A stretch of DNA of 64,000 nucleotides from Kribbella sp. CA-293567 (GTDB taxonomy: Bacteria; Actinomycetota; Actinomycetes; Propionibacteriales; Kribbellaceae): NCBI RefSeq assembly GCF_027627575.1, contig NZ_CP114065.1, forward strand, positions 6,262,001 to 6,326,000, read 5' to 3'. Both the position numbers and the translations under genes were made by a program. This document shows positions 8,374-16,466 of the stretch, piece after piece; position 1 is the first letter of the stretch, and each line of letters opens with the position of its first letter. The notes under the pieces are model-generated. The model was not told the origin of the DNA. It ran no database searches and worked only from the letters and a program-made list of their open reading frames with translations.

Positions 8374-9396
8374 TCAGCTGTCGGCGGGTTCTTCCGGGTC
8401 GGGCTTGCGGCCGCGGCCCGGGCGATGCTCGAAGGTGACGGCGATCGTCTCGGACGACTTGTGCCGTTGCGCCTGCGCGTACATCGCGTACGCGCGATGG
8501 TCGGCCGGCGTGAGGTCGACCGCCGAGTCCGTGAAGAGTGCCAGCAGCGAGCGCGGGTAGAGGCGGTGGGCGATGACCGAGTTCAGCTCGGCGCCGATCA
8601 CCGCGATCACCGAGGCAGCGTAGATCAGACCGATCAGACCGAGGGTCAGCGCGAAGACGCCGTTCACCTCGCTGGCCTTGGCCAGTACGTGGTCGACGTA
8701 GATCCCGCCGAGACGTTCGAGCAGGTGCCAGCCGACGGCGGTGAAGAACGCCCCCGGGAGGATCTTGCGCAACGCCGGGCGCGGCCGGGCGCCGGGACGC
8801 AGGCACAGGGTCAGCATCGCGGTCAGGACCAGCACGGAGCCGATCGACACCAGCCAGCCCATCCCCTCGGCGTACCCGCCGGGAAGTGATCCCTGGCTGC
8901 CGGCCAGCACGGTGAGGGTCGCGAAGCTGAGCACGGTGACGCCGGCCAGCGTCAGCAGCGCGCCGGACCGAAGCCGGCCACGGAACGGGTTCAGCCGGCC
9001 GTTCCGGGGAATCCCCCAGGTCACGTTGACGGCGTTCTGCACGGCCTGGCCGAGCCCGATGATGCCGTAGATCGCGGTCAGCGTTCCGACGATCACCGCG
9101 CCCGTACTGCCTTCCAGCCCCTGCGGCGTGGCGAGCTGGGTGCCGACGATCGGGAACTCCTTGAGCGCCGACTCCAGCACCGCCTTCTGCAGATCCTCGT
9201 TGCCCTGCAGGAAGAAACCCAGCACCGAGGACGAGATCAGCAGCAGCGGGAAGATCGCCACGAACGCGTAGTACGTGACGATCACGGCGAGGTAGCTGCC
9301 CTGGTCGTCGAAGAACTTGTAGACCACGGCCAGCGGAAACCCGAGTCGCCGACGCCGCCGCTGGACGGAGTCCACCCGCCGCGCCAAGGTATTCAC
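8374..9396 (-). CDS. YihY/BrkB family integral membrane protein
   Basis: About 340 residues from the GTG at 9396; TTG at 9387 with AGGTG ahead of it is an equally good start, and the frame stays open to 9522 without protein-like sequence. The family hallmarks are the early amphipathic region YKFFDDQGSYLAVIVTYY, followed by about six hydrophobic helices and a cytosolic basic tail with DHRAYAMYAQAQ. YihY/BrkB proteins were once called RNase BN; transport or envelope roles have been suggested, but no biochemical function is settled. It is divergent from the small YiaA/B-type gene and ends at a shared hairpin terminator. Confidence 0.88.
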   Translation of the reverse strand: MNTLARRVDSVQRRRRRLGFPLAVVYKFFDDQGSYLAVIVTYYAFVAIFPLLLISSSVLGFFLQGNEDLQKAVLESALKEFPIVGTQLATPQGLEGSTGAVIVGTLTAIYGIIGLGQAVQNAVNVTWGIPRNGRLNPFRGRLRSGALLTLAGVTVLSFATLTVLAGSQGSLPGGYAEGMGWLVSIGSVLVLTAMLTLCLRPGARPRPALRKILPGAFFTAVGWHLLERLGGIYVDHVLAKASEVNGVFALTLGLIGLIYAASVIAVIGAELNSVIAHRLYPRSLLALFTDSAVDLTPADHRAYAMYAQAQRHKSSETIAVTFEHRPGRGRKPDPEEPADS

Positions 9397-9520
9397 CTGT
9401 CCAACGGTACGGGCCCGGTACGCCGCTGCCGCGCCACCACCCCGGCAGCCGCGTTCGCTGCACCCGCGTTGAGTAGTTCGACTCATGCGGCGGCCGGCAC
9501 CTCGCGCCGACGATGAACCC

Positions 9521-9808
9521 ATGACGAAACCGATCCAGCCCTCGCAGACCCAGGCGTTCTACCTCCAGGCGATCCTGTCCTTCGGCGTCTCGATCACCGC
9601 CATGACCATCGCGATCGTCTACCTCCCCGCCGCCGGCTGGATCCGCGCCTTCCTCGCCCTCGGCCTGCTGTACCTCGTCACCTCCACCGTGACGCTGTGC
9701 AAGGTCGTCCGCGACCGCCAGGAACTCTCGGTCGTCACCAACCGGGTGGACCAGGCCCGCCTCGACAAACTCCTCGCCGACCACGACCCGTTCAAGGTCG
9801 AGGTCTGA
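9521..9808 (+). CDS. YiaA/YiaB family two-helix membrane protein
   Basis: 95 residues from the ATG at 9521; an in-frame ATG 12 codons earlier is less likely because the family starts at MTKPIQPSQTQAFYLQA. Two hydrophobic helices (about 17-40 and 46-66) are joined by the short turn LPAAGWIRAF, the classic YiaAB arrangement. The C-terminal tail is charged and cytosolic, with a coiled character (VTNRVDQARLDKLLADHDPF). The function of the family is unknown. It is probably monocistronic and shares a 124-base divergent promoter region with the YihY gene. Confidence 0.85.
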   Translation: MTKPIQPSQTQAFYLQAILSFGVSITAMTIAIVYLPAAGWIRAFLALGLLYLVTSTVTLCKVVRDRQELSVVTNRVDQARLDKLLADHDPFKVEV

Positions 9809-10347
9809 CGACTTCGAGCGCGACACTTGCGACGAGCCACCTCCAGAGGCTTCCAGTCCACATGCCAGTGGTACAGCGTTGTTGTCGCGCTGGTTAAGCG
9901 AAGATGATCGTCGTCGACGATCGCCGGCCCGTTCGATAACTGTCCCGTGCGTTGACGATTGGCTCAGCTCTGGCGCCGATAGCGTTAACCGAAGCGACGT
10001 CGACCAGATCGGTCTATCGCCTGGTCATCAAGCGCTTGAGAGCACTACCCAAGGCTTGACCGGTCGGCTGGCAGCTCCGTGGCGTCCGATCATCGCAGAA
10101 TTTCACAGCGATGCGCTGTAACACTCATGACTCATGACGCGATACACGGTCGTGCGGGGAGCCCGGCTTCGGCAGATAAATCGATCAGCAAATCTATCTC
10201 TTGGAGAGATCAGAAATGCCTCGAATGCAACAACGGTGCCGCGACAGCATGCCATGGGCAGCAAGTTGGCCAAGCGTCAAGCCACGGTTCCCAGCACAGA
10301 TTGTTCAGCGATGAGTTTCACCACACATTCCGATGGAGGTTCAATCA
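9809..10347. other. Gene-poor, lower-GC stretch
   Basis: 539 bases with no confident gene and visibly more A and T than the flanks. It contains the palindrome GATCGTC-gtc-GACGATC at 9906-9922 and, from about 10130, runs such as GATAAATCGATCAGCAAATC that are foreign to local composition. Two tiny frames near its end (10216-10314 and 10311-10409) overlap in ATGA fashion; the first has GGAGAG seven bases before its ATG. They are too short and featureless to call genes. With the small orphan protein that follows, the stretch looks like acquired or decaying DNA. Confidence 0.5.
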
Positions 10348-10602
10348 GTGGCAGTACCGAAAGTTCTGACGGTCAAGCTGGAATTCAAGTTGACCGAACG
10401 CAAGAATAAGACCGATAGACTTAAAGCTGCCTACCAGGCGGCAGTCGAGGCAGCCATAATTGCAGCACAGAATGAACTGCTCGACGACAGCATCGAAAGT
10501 GTTGACAGCCGAATGGGCTTCGAATACCGCTGGTTGGAATCAAGCCAGACTGTGCAGGTTGAACTTCCAGCGACAGAGTGGGACGACGAGAACGAGGAGT
10601 AG
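10348..10602 (+). CDS. Small orphan protein of unknown function
   Basis: 84 residues from the GTG at 10348, which has GGAGG with an 8-base spacer; the alternative ATG at 10333 overlaps that site. The protein begins with a beta-strand-like segment (VLTVKLEFKLTERK), then a helix (DRLKAAYQAAVEAAIIAAQNE), then an acidic tail ending WDDENEE. No signal peptide, membrane segment or known motif is visible. Codon use is relaxed (AAT, AAA, ATA, TTG, GAA are common), unlike neighbouring genes, which suggests transfer from elsewhere. The good ribosome site and the hairpin terminator downstream argue that it is expressed. No function is proposed. Confidence 0.6.
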   Translation: MAVPKVLTVKLEFKLTERKNKTDRLKAAYQAAVEAAIIAAQNELLDDSIESVDSRMGFEYRWLESSQTVQVELPATEWDDENEE

Positions 10603-10710
10603 GCAGCCCCAACTTCGTACGTTAATAGGACGCTTCAGCTTGTCGACTGCCGCACGCCTTTGTCGATTCGCAACTCCTATCTCTAAGTTTTAAGCTTCAG
10701 GTTGACCATC

Positions 10711-10747
10711 TGAATCGCCTGTCGCGACAAGCTCGACAGGCGTTTCA
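10711..10747. terminator. Bidirectional hairpin terminator
   Basis: Stem TGAATCGCCTGTCG (10711-10724) pairs with 10734-10747 except for one T-T mismatch, around a 9-base loop. It lies between the small plus-strand gene ending at 10602 and the minus-strand carbonic anhydrase ending at 10757, and can serve both. Confidence 0.8.
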
Positions 10748-10756
10748 GGTTACGGA

Positions 10757-11251
10757 CTAGTTCTTCACCTCGCGGAGACGGCCGGTCTCCACCTCGTAGA
10801 CGAAGCCGCGAACCGAGTCCTTCACGGGGATGAAAGGGTCGGCCGCGATGCGCTGGAGCGACTGGCGGACGTCCTCGTCGAGATCGGCGAAGGCCTCGGC
10901 GGACCAGTCGGGCTTGAGGCCGGTCTCGGTCTGGATCGAGGCCTTGAACTCGTCGTCGGTGAAGGTGAGCATGCCGCAGTCGGTGTGGTGGATCAGGATG
11001 ATCTCCTTGGTCCCGAGCAGCCGCTGACTGATCGCGAGGCTGCGGCGCTCGTCGGCGGTGATGACGCCGCCGGCGTTGCGGATGACGTGGGCGTCGCCTT
11101 CGTCGAGCCCGAGCAGGCCGTAGGGGTTGAGGCGGGCGTCCATGCAGGCAACCACCGCGACGTGCTTCGCGGGAGGCAGCGGAAGGTCGCCTTTGTCGAA
11201 GGTCGCCGCATACTGCTCGGCGTTGGCAAGCAGTTCGTCGGTCACGCTCAT
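10757..11251 (-). CDS. Beta-carbonic anhydrase
   Basis: 164 residues, a short beta-class enzyme of the kind common in actinobacteria. It catalyses reversible CO2 hydration in the cytosol using zinc. Zinc ligands are visible: Cys36 in ACMDAR with the partner pair Asp38-Arg40, then His89 and Cys92 in HHTDCGM. The conserved RNAGG follows at 58-62. The ATG has GGAGG eight bases upstream, and AT-rich DNA at 11271-11298 offers a possible promoter (TTACCT, 16 bases, TAAACT on the minus strand). Bicarbonate supply would fit the carboxylases encoded further along the window, but there is no operon link. Confidence 0.93.
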   Translation of the reverse strand: MSVTDELLANAEQYAATFDKGDLPLPPAKHVAVVACMDARLNPYGLLGLDEGDAHVIRNAGGVITADERRSLAISQRLLGTKEIILIHHTDCGMLTFTDDEFKASIQTETGLKPDWSAEAFADLDEDVRQSLQRIAADPFIPVKDSVRGFVYEVETGRLREVKN

Positions 11252-11594
11252 GGTCCAGGCCTCCGGGTAAAGTTTAGTAAGAAGATAGACAAAGGTAACT
11301 TTTTCCCGGGATGCCGAAGAGGAGTCTCAGTTGGCGGACGGCGGACGGCGGACGGAGGCGCGTGGACAGGCGTTTCTCGGCGGGGTCCAGCACTGCAGTT
11401 GCAGGCTTGACGCGTTGACCTCTGGTCACCAACACGCGCAACCACGCAGGTACGCCGCGCCGGGCTGACCGCCGCAGGTTCGGCGACGGAGGAGCCGGCT
11501 TGAAGGGTGGGTGGGAGCTAGCGGAGGTGAGCGCGACGCAGGAGCGACCGCCGGAGCAGGCGCGGGAGCGACCGCCGGAGCAGGCGCGGGAGAC
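11252..11594. repeat. Intergenic region with short tandem repeats
   Basis: 343 bases between carbonic anhydrase (start) and the metallophosphoesterase (stop), both on the minus strand. Besides the AT-rich anhydrase promoter region it holds three perfect 7-bp units GCGGACG at 11334-11354 and two perfect 24-bp units at 11542-11565 and 11566-11589 (core GACCGCCGGAGCAGGCGCGG). The second pair abuts the TAA stop of the metallophosphoesterase. No convincing gene is seen; the plus-strand frame that reads through the 24-bp units gives only a low-complexity peptide. Confidence 0.7.
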
Positions 11595-13310
11595 TTACAG
11601 GACAGCAGTCGTATCGGTCCCCGGCAGCGTCGTCCCGCGCGGCACCTCGATCGGCGGTTCGATCAGCGCAGCCCGCAACGTCGGCCCGTCCGGGATCAGC
11701 CATGGGGTTTCCGGGGAACCCGACGGATCGGCTTTCCACGCGTGGCAGACCTTGGGCACCTTCAGCGGATAGATGGTCAGATCTCCCGCCCGGTTGATGT
11801 GCATCCGCAGGAATCCCTTGTAGTCCTCGATGCTCTGCCCGGCGAACAGCTCGTTCATGTTGAAGCCGAACTTCCCCGCGATCAGCAGGTACGCCGCGAC
11901 CAGTTCGGCGTCCACGAAGCCCACCAGTACGGGCGTCACCACCAAGGCGACCAGCACCGTGATCCAGTCGGCCGCGTCCTGGCTGAGCCGGAAGAGCACT
12001 GCGGCCCAGGCGATCATCAGGGCCAGATGGGCCAGCGAATGCAGGAAACCTGCGAAGGCGGCGGCCCAGCCGCTGCGGACCAGCCCGAAGCGGGAGAACA
12101 GAACGCCGGCGACGACGGTGAGCGCAACCCCGAAGGCGGCCGGGGTCCAGGCCGCGAGGAGGTCGAAGATGCCGTTCGGCTCAGCAGCGAGGCCGAACTG
12201 GACGAGTAGCGCCAACACGGTTTGCAGCGCGGCCGTCAACCCCCAGAAGCCGGGGTTGCGGAAGGGAAGCTTGTAGATCCCGCGCGCCAGTCGTTTCGAC
12301 TCGCGCGCCTCGGGATAGGTCTGCTGGTTGTCGAAGGTGGCGACCTCGTTGACGTCGGCAACGCGCGAGACCTTCGGCGGCAGGGTGAGCGACGAAGGCA
12401 GCAGGTGGGTCGCCGAGAGGAAGGCGCCGCCTCCACCGCTGGTGATGCGCTGACCGCTGCCGTCGCGTTCGGCGTACCGGGCGTAGTGGTGCGAGTCCCC
12501 TGACAGCATCACCCGGGTGACCCCGCCGAGCGGCCGGATGATCTCGCGGTCGAAGAAGCGAATGGTGTCGTACTCGTGCGTTTCGCCACCGGCGCCGGCG
12601 TGCACCCACGCGGGCGTCGGCGTACAGAGGATGACCGCGTCGCCCTTCTGCATCGAGGCGAGTGCGTTGCGGAAGTAGTCGAGTTGCGGCGCGTCGATGT
12701 ACCCGCTGAACTGGGTGTCGACGGCAACGAGCCACCACCGCTGCGGCAGGTTGATCGCGAAGTAGCTGCGGCCCTGCTCGGTCTTCCAGCCGCCGACGTC
12801 GCGCTGCTGGGCGAAGACGCGCAGGAATGCCGTCAGACCGTCGTACCAGTCGTGATTGCCGGGCAGGGCGAACAAGGTCGGCGGGTCGGCCGGCTCCGGC
12901 AGGGCGGCGCGGTACGGGCCCTTCGTGCGATCCTCGTACGCCGTCGACGACGCGGCCGGGTAGACCTCGTCGCCTCCCATCACCAGCAGCGACGCGCGCG
13001 GCAGGCGCAACCCGTCGACCGGCTCGAGTTCAGGGGCGGCCAGCAACGAAGCCACCGTGTACGTCGCGTCGAACCCGTCCCCCAGATCGGCGACGAAGTC
13101 GAACCACAACTCCTCGGTGCCGTGCTGATAGTGGTCGGCGGGCAACGAACTCTGCAGCTCCCGCTTGTCGGCGTACGCGCCGAAGATGCCTGACAGCACA
13201 GCCTTGATGCCGATACTGCTGAGCACGGACGGCAGCAACCAGCGCACTGGTCCCCGGATGCGGAATCCGAGCTCTTCCTCGGACAGATCAGAAGGGCGGC
13301 TCTGCTTCAC
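11595..13310 (-). CDS. Membrane-associated calcineurin-like metallophosphoesterase
   Basis: 571 residues. The N-terminal two thirds carry metallophosphoesterase signatures: VADLGDGFD, MGGDEVYP, LPGNHDWYDG and LSGDSHHYARY, which together supply the Asp, Asn and His ligands of a dinuclear metal centre. From about residue 365 several hydrophobic helices follow (TAALQTVLALLVQFGLAA, AAFGVALTVVAGVLF, ALMIAWAAVLF, ITVLVALVVTPVLVGF), and the C-terminus is soluble. So a phosphoesterase is fused to a multi-helix membrane part. The substrate is unknown; envelope phosphodiesters are plausible. It is divergent from the ABC permease gene across a 90-base gap. Confidence 0.85.
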   Translation of the reverse strand: MKQSRPSDLSEEELGFRIRGPVRWLLPSVLSSIGIKAVLSGIFGAYADKRELQSSLPADHYQHGTEELWFDFVADLGDGFDATYTVASLLAAPELEPVDGLRLPRASLLVMGGDEVYPAASSTAYEDRTKGPYRAALPEPADPPTLFALPGNHDWYDGLTAFLRVFAQQRDVGGWKTEQGRSYFAINLPQRWWLVAVDTQFSGYIDAPQLDYFRNALASMQKGDAVILCTPTPAWVHAGAGGETHEYDTIRFFDREIIRPLGGVTRVMLSGDSHHYARYAERDGSGQRITSGGGGAFLSATHLLPSSLTLPPKVSRVADVNEVATFDNQQTYPEARESKRLARGIYKLPFRNPGFWGLTAALQTVLALLVQFGLAAEPNGIFDLLAAWTPAAFGVALTVVAGVLFSRFGLVRSGWAAAFAGFLHSLAHLALMIAWAAVLFRLSQDAADWITVLVALVVTPVLVGFVDAELVAAYLLIAGKFGFNMNELFAGQSIEDYKGFLRMHINRAGDLTIYPLKVPKVCHAWKADPSGSPETPWLIPDGPTLRAALIEPPIEVPRGTTLPGTDTTAVL

Positions 13311-13400
13311 CCGACCACGCTAGTGCGGTTCCGGGGCCACCGCGACAGGGACCGGCCCGCCGATGTGAAGCTCGGTGCACCGGGCCGATAGATTGCTCGC

Positions 13401-14291
13401 ATGTCCACTACGGCCGGGCCGGCCGAAAACGCCGACCTGGCGGCGCTGGCAGCACGACATGGCCTGACCAGAAGCTCCGCGAGACCTCCACTCGGCGGCT
13501 ATCTGCGTGAGCTGTGGGGACGCCGGCAGTTCATCGTCAGCTACGCCCGTGCCCGCACCTACTCCATGTACGCCGGCGCGCGGCTCGGCTCGATCTGGCA
13601 GGTGCTCACGCCGCTGATGAACGCGGCGGTCTACTACCTGGCGTTCGGCGTCCTGCTGGGCACGAAGAACGGCATCGACAACTACGCCGCCTTCCTGATC
13701 TGCGGCATGTTCGTCTTCACCTACACCCAGCGCTCGATGACCGAGGGGTCGCGCGCGCTGGCGCTGAACATGTCGCTGATCCGCACCCTGCACTTCCCGC
13801 GGGCGACGCTGCCGCTGGCCTACGTGCTGAACGAGCTGAACCAGATGGCCGTCTCGATGGGCATCGTGTTCATCCTGGTCGGCGTGACCGACGGGCTCAG
13901 CTGGAGCTGGTTCCTGGTGGTGCCCGCGCTGCTGCTGCAGACCATGTTCAATCTCGGTATGACGTTGATCTTCGCCCGGATCGGCACTTTCGTGTCAGAC
14001 ATCAGCCAGTTGCTGCCGTTCGTCACCCGGACCTGGCTCTACGCCTCCGGCATCTTCTTCTCGATCCCCGACAAGCTCCGCGATCTCGACGCGCCGGGAT
14101 GGGTGATCCACCTGCTCGCGCTCAACCCGATCTCGGCGTACATCGATCTGGTCCGCCGCGCCCTGCTGGACGGCCACGAGCGCAACGCGCTGCCGAACGC
14201 GTGGCCGATCGCGGCGGGGTGGGCGGTCGTCGTACTGGCCGGCGGGTTCGTGTTCTTCTGGCGCGCGGAAGACAGGTACGGCCGTGGCTGA
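13401..14291 (+). CDS. ABC-2 type polysaccharide export permease (Wzm/TagG-like)
   Basis: 296 residues, six predicted membrane helices of the ABC-2 family. The cytosolic amphipathic start ELWGRRQFIVSYARARTYS precedes the first helix (LTPLMNAAVYYLAFGVLLG), as in teichoic-acid and O-antigen exporters. With the overlapping ATPase gene it forms a transporter that moves lipid-linked polysaccharide across the membrane. No dedicated polymer-synthesis genes are adjacent, so the polymer cannot be named. The ATPase start codon overlaps the last 8 bases, consistent with translational coupling. Confidence 0.92.
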   Translation: MSTTAGPAENADLAALAARHGLTRSSARPPLGGYLRELWGRRQFIVSYARARTYSMYAGARLGSIWQVLTPLMNAAVYYLAFGVLLGTKNGIDNYAAFLICGMFVFTYTQRSMTEGSRALALNMSLIRTLHFPRATLPLAYVLNELNQMAVSMGIVFILVGVTDGLSWSWFLVVPALLLQTMFNLGMTLIFARIGTFVSDISQLLPFVTRTWLYASGIFFSIPDKLRDLDAPGWVIHLLALNPISAYIDLVRRALLDGHERNALPNAWPIAAGWAVVVLAGGFVFFWRAEDRYGRG

Positions 14292-15045
14292 GCAGATTCC
14301 GACGGTGATCGCGGACCATGTCAACATCATCTACAAGGTGATCGCGGGGCAGGGCGGCAAGGGCACCGCGGCGACCGCGTTCCGGCGGATCCTGAAGCGT
14401 CAGGACCGGCCGACGATCCGCGAGGTGCACGCGGTCAAGGACGTCACGTTCACGGCGTACAAGGGCGATGCGATCGGCGTGATCGGGCGCAACGGGTCCG
14501 GCAAGTCGACGCTGCTGCGCGCGATCGCCGGGCTGCTGCCGCCCGCCTCCGGCGCGATCTACACCGGCGGGCAGCCGTCGCTGCTCGGCGTGAACGCGGC
14601 GATGATGAACGACCTGACCGGCGACCGGAACGTCGTCCTCGGCTGCCTGGCGATGGGTATGTCGCAGGCCGAGATCGCCGCGCGGTACGACGAGATCGTG
14701 GAGTTCTCCGGCATCGGCGACTTCATCGACCTGCCGATGTCGACCTACTCGTCGGGGATGGCGGCGCGGCTGAAGTTCGCGATCGCGTCGGCGAAGACCC
14801 ACGACATCCTGCTGGTCGACGAGGCGCTGGCGACCGGGGACGCGGAGTTCCGGGTCCGGTCGGAGCAGAAGATCAAGGACCTGCGGTCGGAGGCAGGCAC
14901 AGTCTTCCTGGTCAGCCACAGCCTGGACGTCGTACTGGACACCTGCAACCGCGCGATCTGGCTGGACAAGGGCGTCCTGCGGATGGACGGGGATGTGCGC
15001 GAGGTGGTCGGGGCGTACAACCGCGAGGCGACTGCCGCGAGGTAG
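14284..15045 (+). CDS. ABC transporter ATP-binding protein for polysaccharide export (Wzt/TagH-like)
   Basis: 253 residues from a GTG. Walker A GRNGSGKSTLLRA at about 72-80, signature YSSGMAARLKFA, Walker B DILLVDEALATGD and the switch His in VSHSLD. The N-terminal region with IREVHAVKDVTF and the sequence DLTGDRNVVLGC before the signature are typical of the Wzt/TagH/RfbE branch. It lacks the extra C-terminal carbohydrate-binding domain of some Wzt proteins. It energises the permease encoded just upstream. Confidence 0.94.
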   Translation: MAEQIPTVIADHVNIIYKVIAGQGGKGTAATAFRRILKRQDRPTIREVHAVKDVTFTAYKGDAIGVIGRNGSGKSTLLRAIAGLLPPASGAIYTGGQPSLLGVNAAMMNDLTGDRNVVLGCLAMGMSQAEIAARYDEIVEFSGIGDFIDLPMSTYSSGMAARLKFAIASAKTHDILLVDEALATGDAEFRVRSEQKIKDLRSEAGTVFLVSHSLDVVLDTCNRAIWLDKGVLRMDGDVREVVGAYNREATAAR

Positions 15046-15153
15046 TTCGCCCTGTCCGAGAGGCCATTTCAGCAAGGGAAAAGCAACTTCGACAGCGCCT
15101 GCGGCGCGGGCTACCTTCTCTGACGTTCGGCGTCCAGCCAGCGAAGGAGACGC

Positions 15154-15690
15154 ATGCCCCAGCTTGCTCTGTACACGTTCGGCGTCCTGAAGTCGCCTCT
15201 CACCGATCCAGCACCTGCTACGCGGGAGTTCCACGCGAGCGGCGGGTCCGTCTACGGGGAGGTCGGCCGGCAACCTGGATACATCGCTCATGCTCAAGCG
15301 GCCGACCGCAGCCTGGGCACGCAGACCGATTTCGACTCGGACTGGGGCGAATGGGGAGAGTTCGCTGTTCCGGCCTGGTACCGGAAGGGCCGCACCGCGG
15401 AGACCATCGCGCTGGCGGCGACCCTCTCACTCTGGACCGATCTGCCATCCGCCTTCGGCTTCGTCTACGCCGGTCTGCACCGCACGGCGCTCAACCGGCG
15501 CTACGACTGGTTCGAGAAGACGGGACACCCGGGGCACGTGTTCTGGTGGGTCGCCGAGGAGATGGTCCCCACCTGGCAGGACGGGGTCGCCAAGCTGGAA
15601 CACCTGCACGACCACGGCTCCACGCCGTACGGGTTCACCTTCCAGCACGCCTTCGATCCCGGCGGCGGGCGCACTCTGAAGATCAGCTAG
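15154..15690 (+). CDS. DUF3291 family protein
   Basis: 178 residues, preceded by AAGGAG at a good distance. The opening LALYTFGVLKSPL, the central LSLWTDLPSAFGFVYAGLH and WFEKTGHPGHVFWWVAEE match the DUF3291 family, a ferredoxin-like alpha+beta barrel related to small monooxygenases. Trp and His are unusually frequent, suggesting a haem or hydrophobic ligand pocket, but no function is established. It stands 108 bases after the ABC pair and ends 1 base from the convergent lipoprotein stop. Confidence 0.8.
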   Translation: MPQLALYTFGVLKSPLTDPAPATREFHASGGSVYGEVGRQPGYIAHAQAADRSLGTQTDFDSDWGEWGEFAVPAWYRKGRTAETIALAATLSLWTDLPSAFGFVYAGLHRTALNRRYDWFEKTGHPGHVFWWVAEEMVPTWQDGVAKLEHLHDHGSTPYGFTFQHAFDPGGGRTLKIS

Positions 15691-15691
15691 G

Positions 15692-16387
15692 TCAGCCGGC
15701 CGCGTCTTCAAGCCTCGAGGTCGCCTTCGACAGGGTGCTGACGAACAGGGCCTCGCTGTACGAGTCGCCCATCTGAAGGCGGAGCACCCCGCCACCTCGA
15801 ACGGCCCATCCGACATGCATCCCATACCGGAAGCCGCTTGTCTCTTCGAAATGTACTGCAACGACATCGCTCAGCCCGCCAAGCGCCACCTGCCTGGCGG
15901 TGAAGGTCGACTCTTCACCGGTCGGATAGGTCAGCTTGAATGCTGAGCATCTCGACAGCGTGTCCGCGACGCGCTGGACGATTCCTCGTTGCGTTACCGG
16001 CCACGTGGTGACCGTCTCGGAGATGCTGAAATCTGTCGCCGAAGTGAAAGTAACTCCCACCTTCTTCAGCGGTGCGCCCCGTTCGTGCAGCGGATGCAGG
16101 ACTACCACGCACTCCGCCGGATCGTAGCTCCCGGTCTTTTCCGGCCGAGAAGGCTCTTCTGTGGCCTTACCGCCAGTCCAGCCCGCAGGAAGATCCCGCA
16201 GAGTGAGCAACGCCTTCTTGGCTTGCAGAAGCGACATAGGCGCCACCGACGTCTCGACAGGTTGCGTCGCCGACGGAGTGCTCGGTGCCGTCTTCTGATC
16301 GTCGATGGCTGCAGGCTCGGTAGTACAGCTGGCCCCGGCCAGTACTAGTGCGGTCAAGACAGCTGGGGCGAGGATCAGCCGACGCAT
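15692..16387 (-). CDS. Putative exported lipoprotein with a mycobacterial-type sensor-like domain
   Basis: 231 residues. An export signal (MRRL start, hydrophobic LILAPAVLTALVLAG) runs to Cys22; the lipobox (GASC) is weaker than consensus. A Thr/Pro-rich linker up to about residue 50 leads to one globular domain with a Cys pair (AECVVVL, LSRCSAF). The pattern of strands and the phrase TLRDLPAGW resemble the PknH-type extracellular and LppA-like domains of actinobacteria, but this is by overall look only. It lies downstream of the LCP and glycosyltransferase genes on the same strand with a 79-base gap. Confidence 0.65.
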   Translation of the reverse strand: MRRLILAPAVLTALVLAGASCTTEPAAIDDQKTAPSTPSATQPVETSVAPMSLLQAKKALLTLRDLPAGWTGGKATEEPSRPEKTGSYDPAECVVVLHPLHERGAPLKKVGVTFTSATDFSISETVTTWPVTQRGIVQRVADTLSRCSAFKLTYPTGEESTFTARQVALGGLSDVVAVHFEETSGFRYGMHVGWAVRGGGVLRLQMGDSYSEALFVSTLSKATSRLEDAAG

Positions 16388-16466
16388 GTGAGTTCCTTGG
16401 AGTATCCAGGCCGCCGGCCCCAGCCATCGCGAGCCGCGACGGAGGAGGCGCGAAGCGGGCGTAGTA

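Noticed and set aside
11542..11589. CRISPR-like array
   Set aside because: Only two directly adjoining 24-bp units with no spacers and no cas genes.
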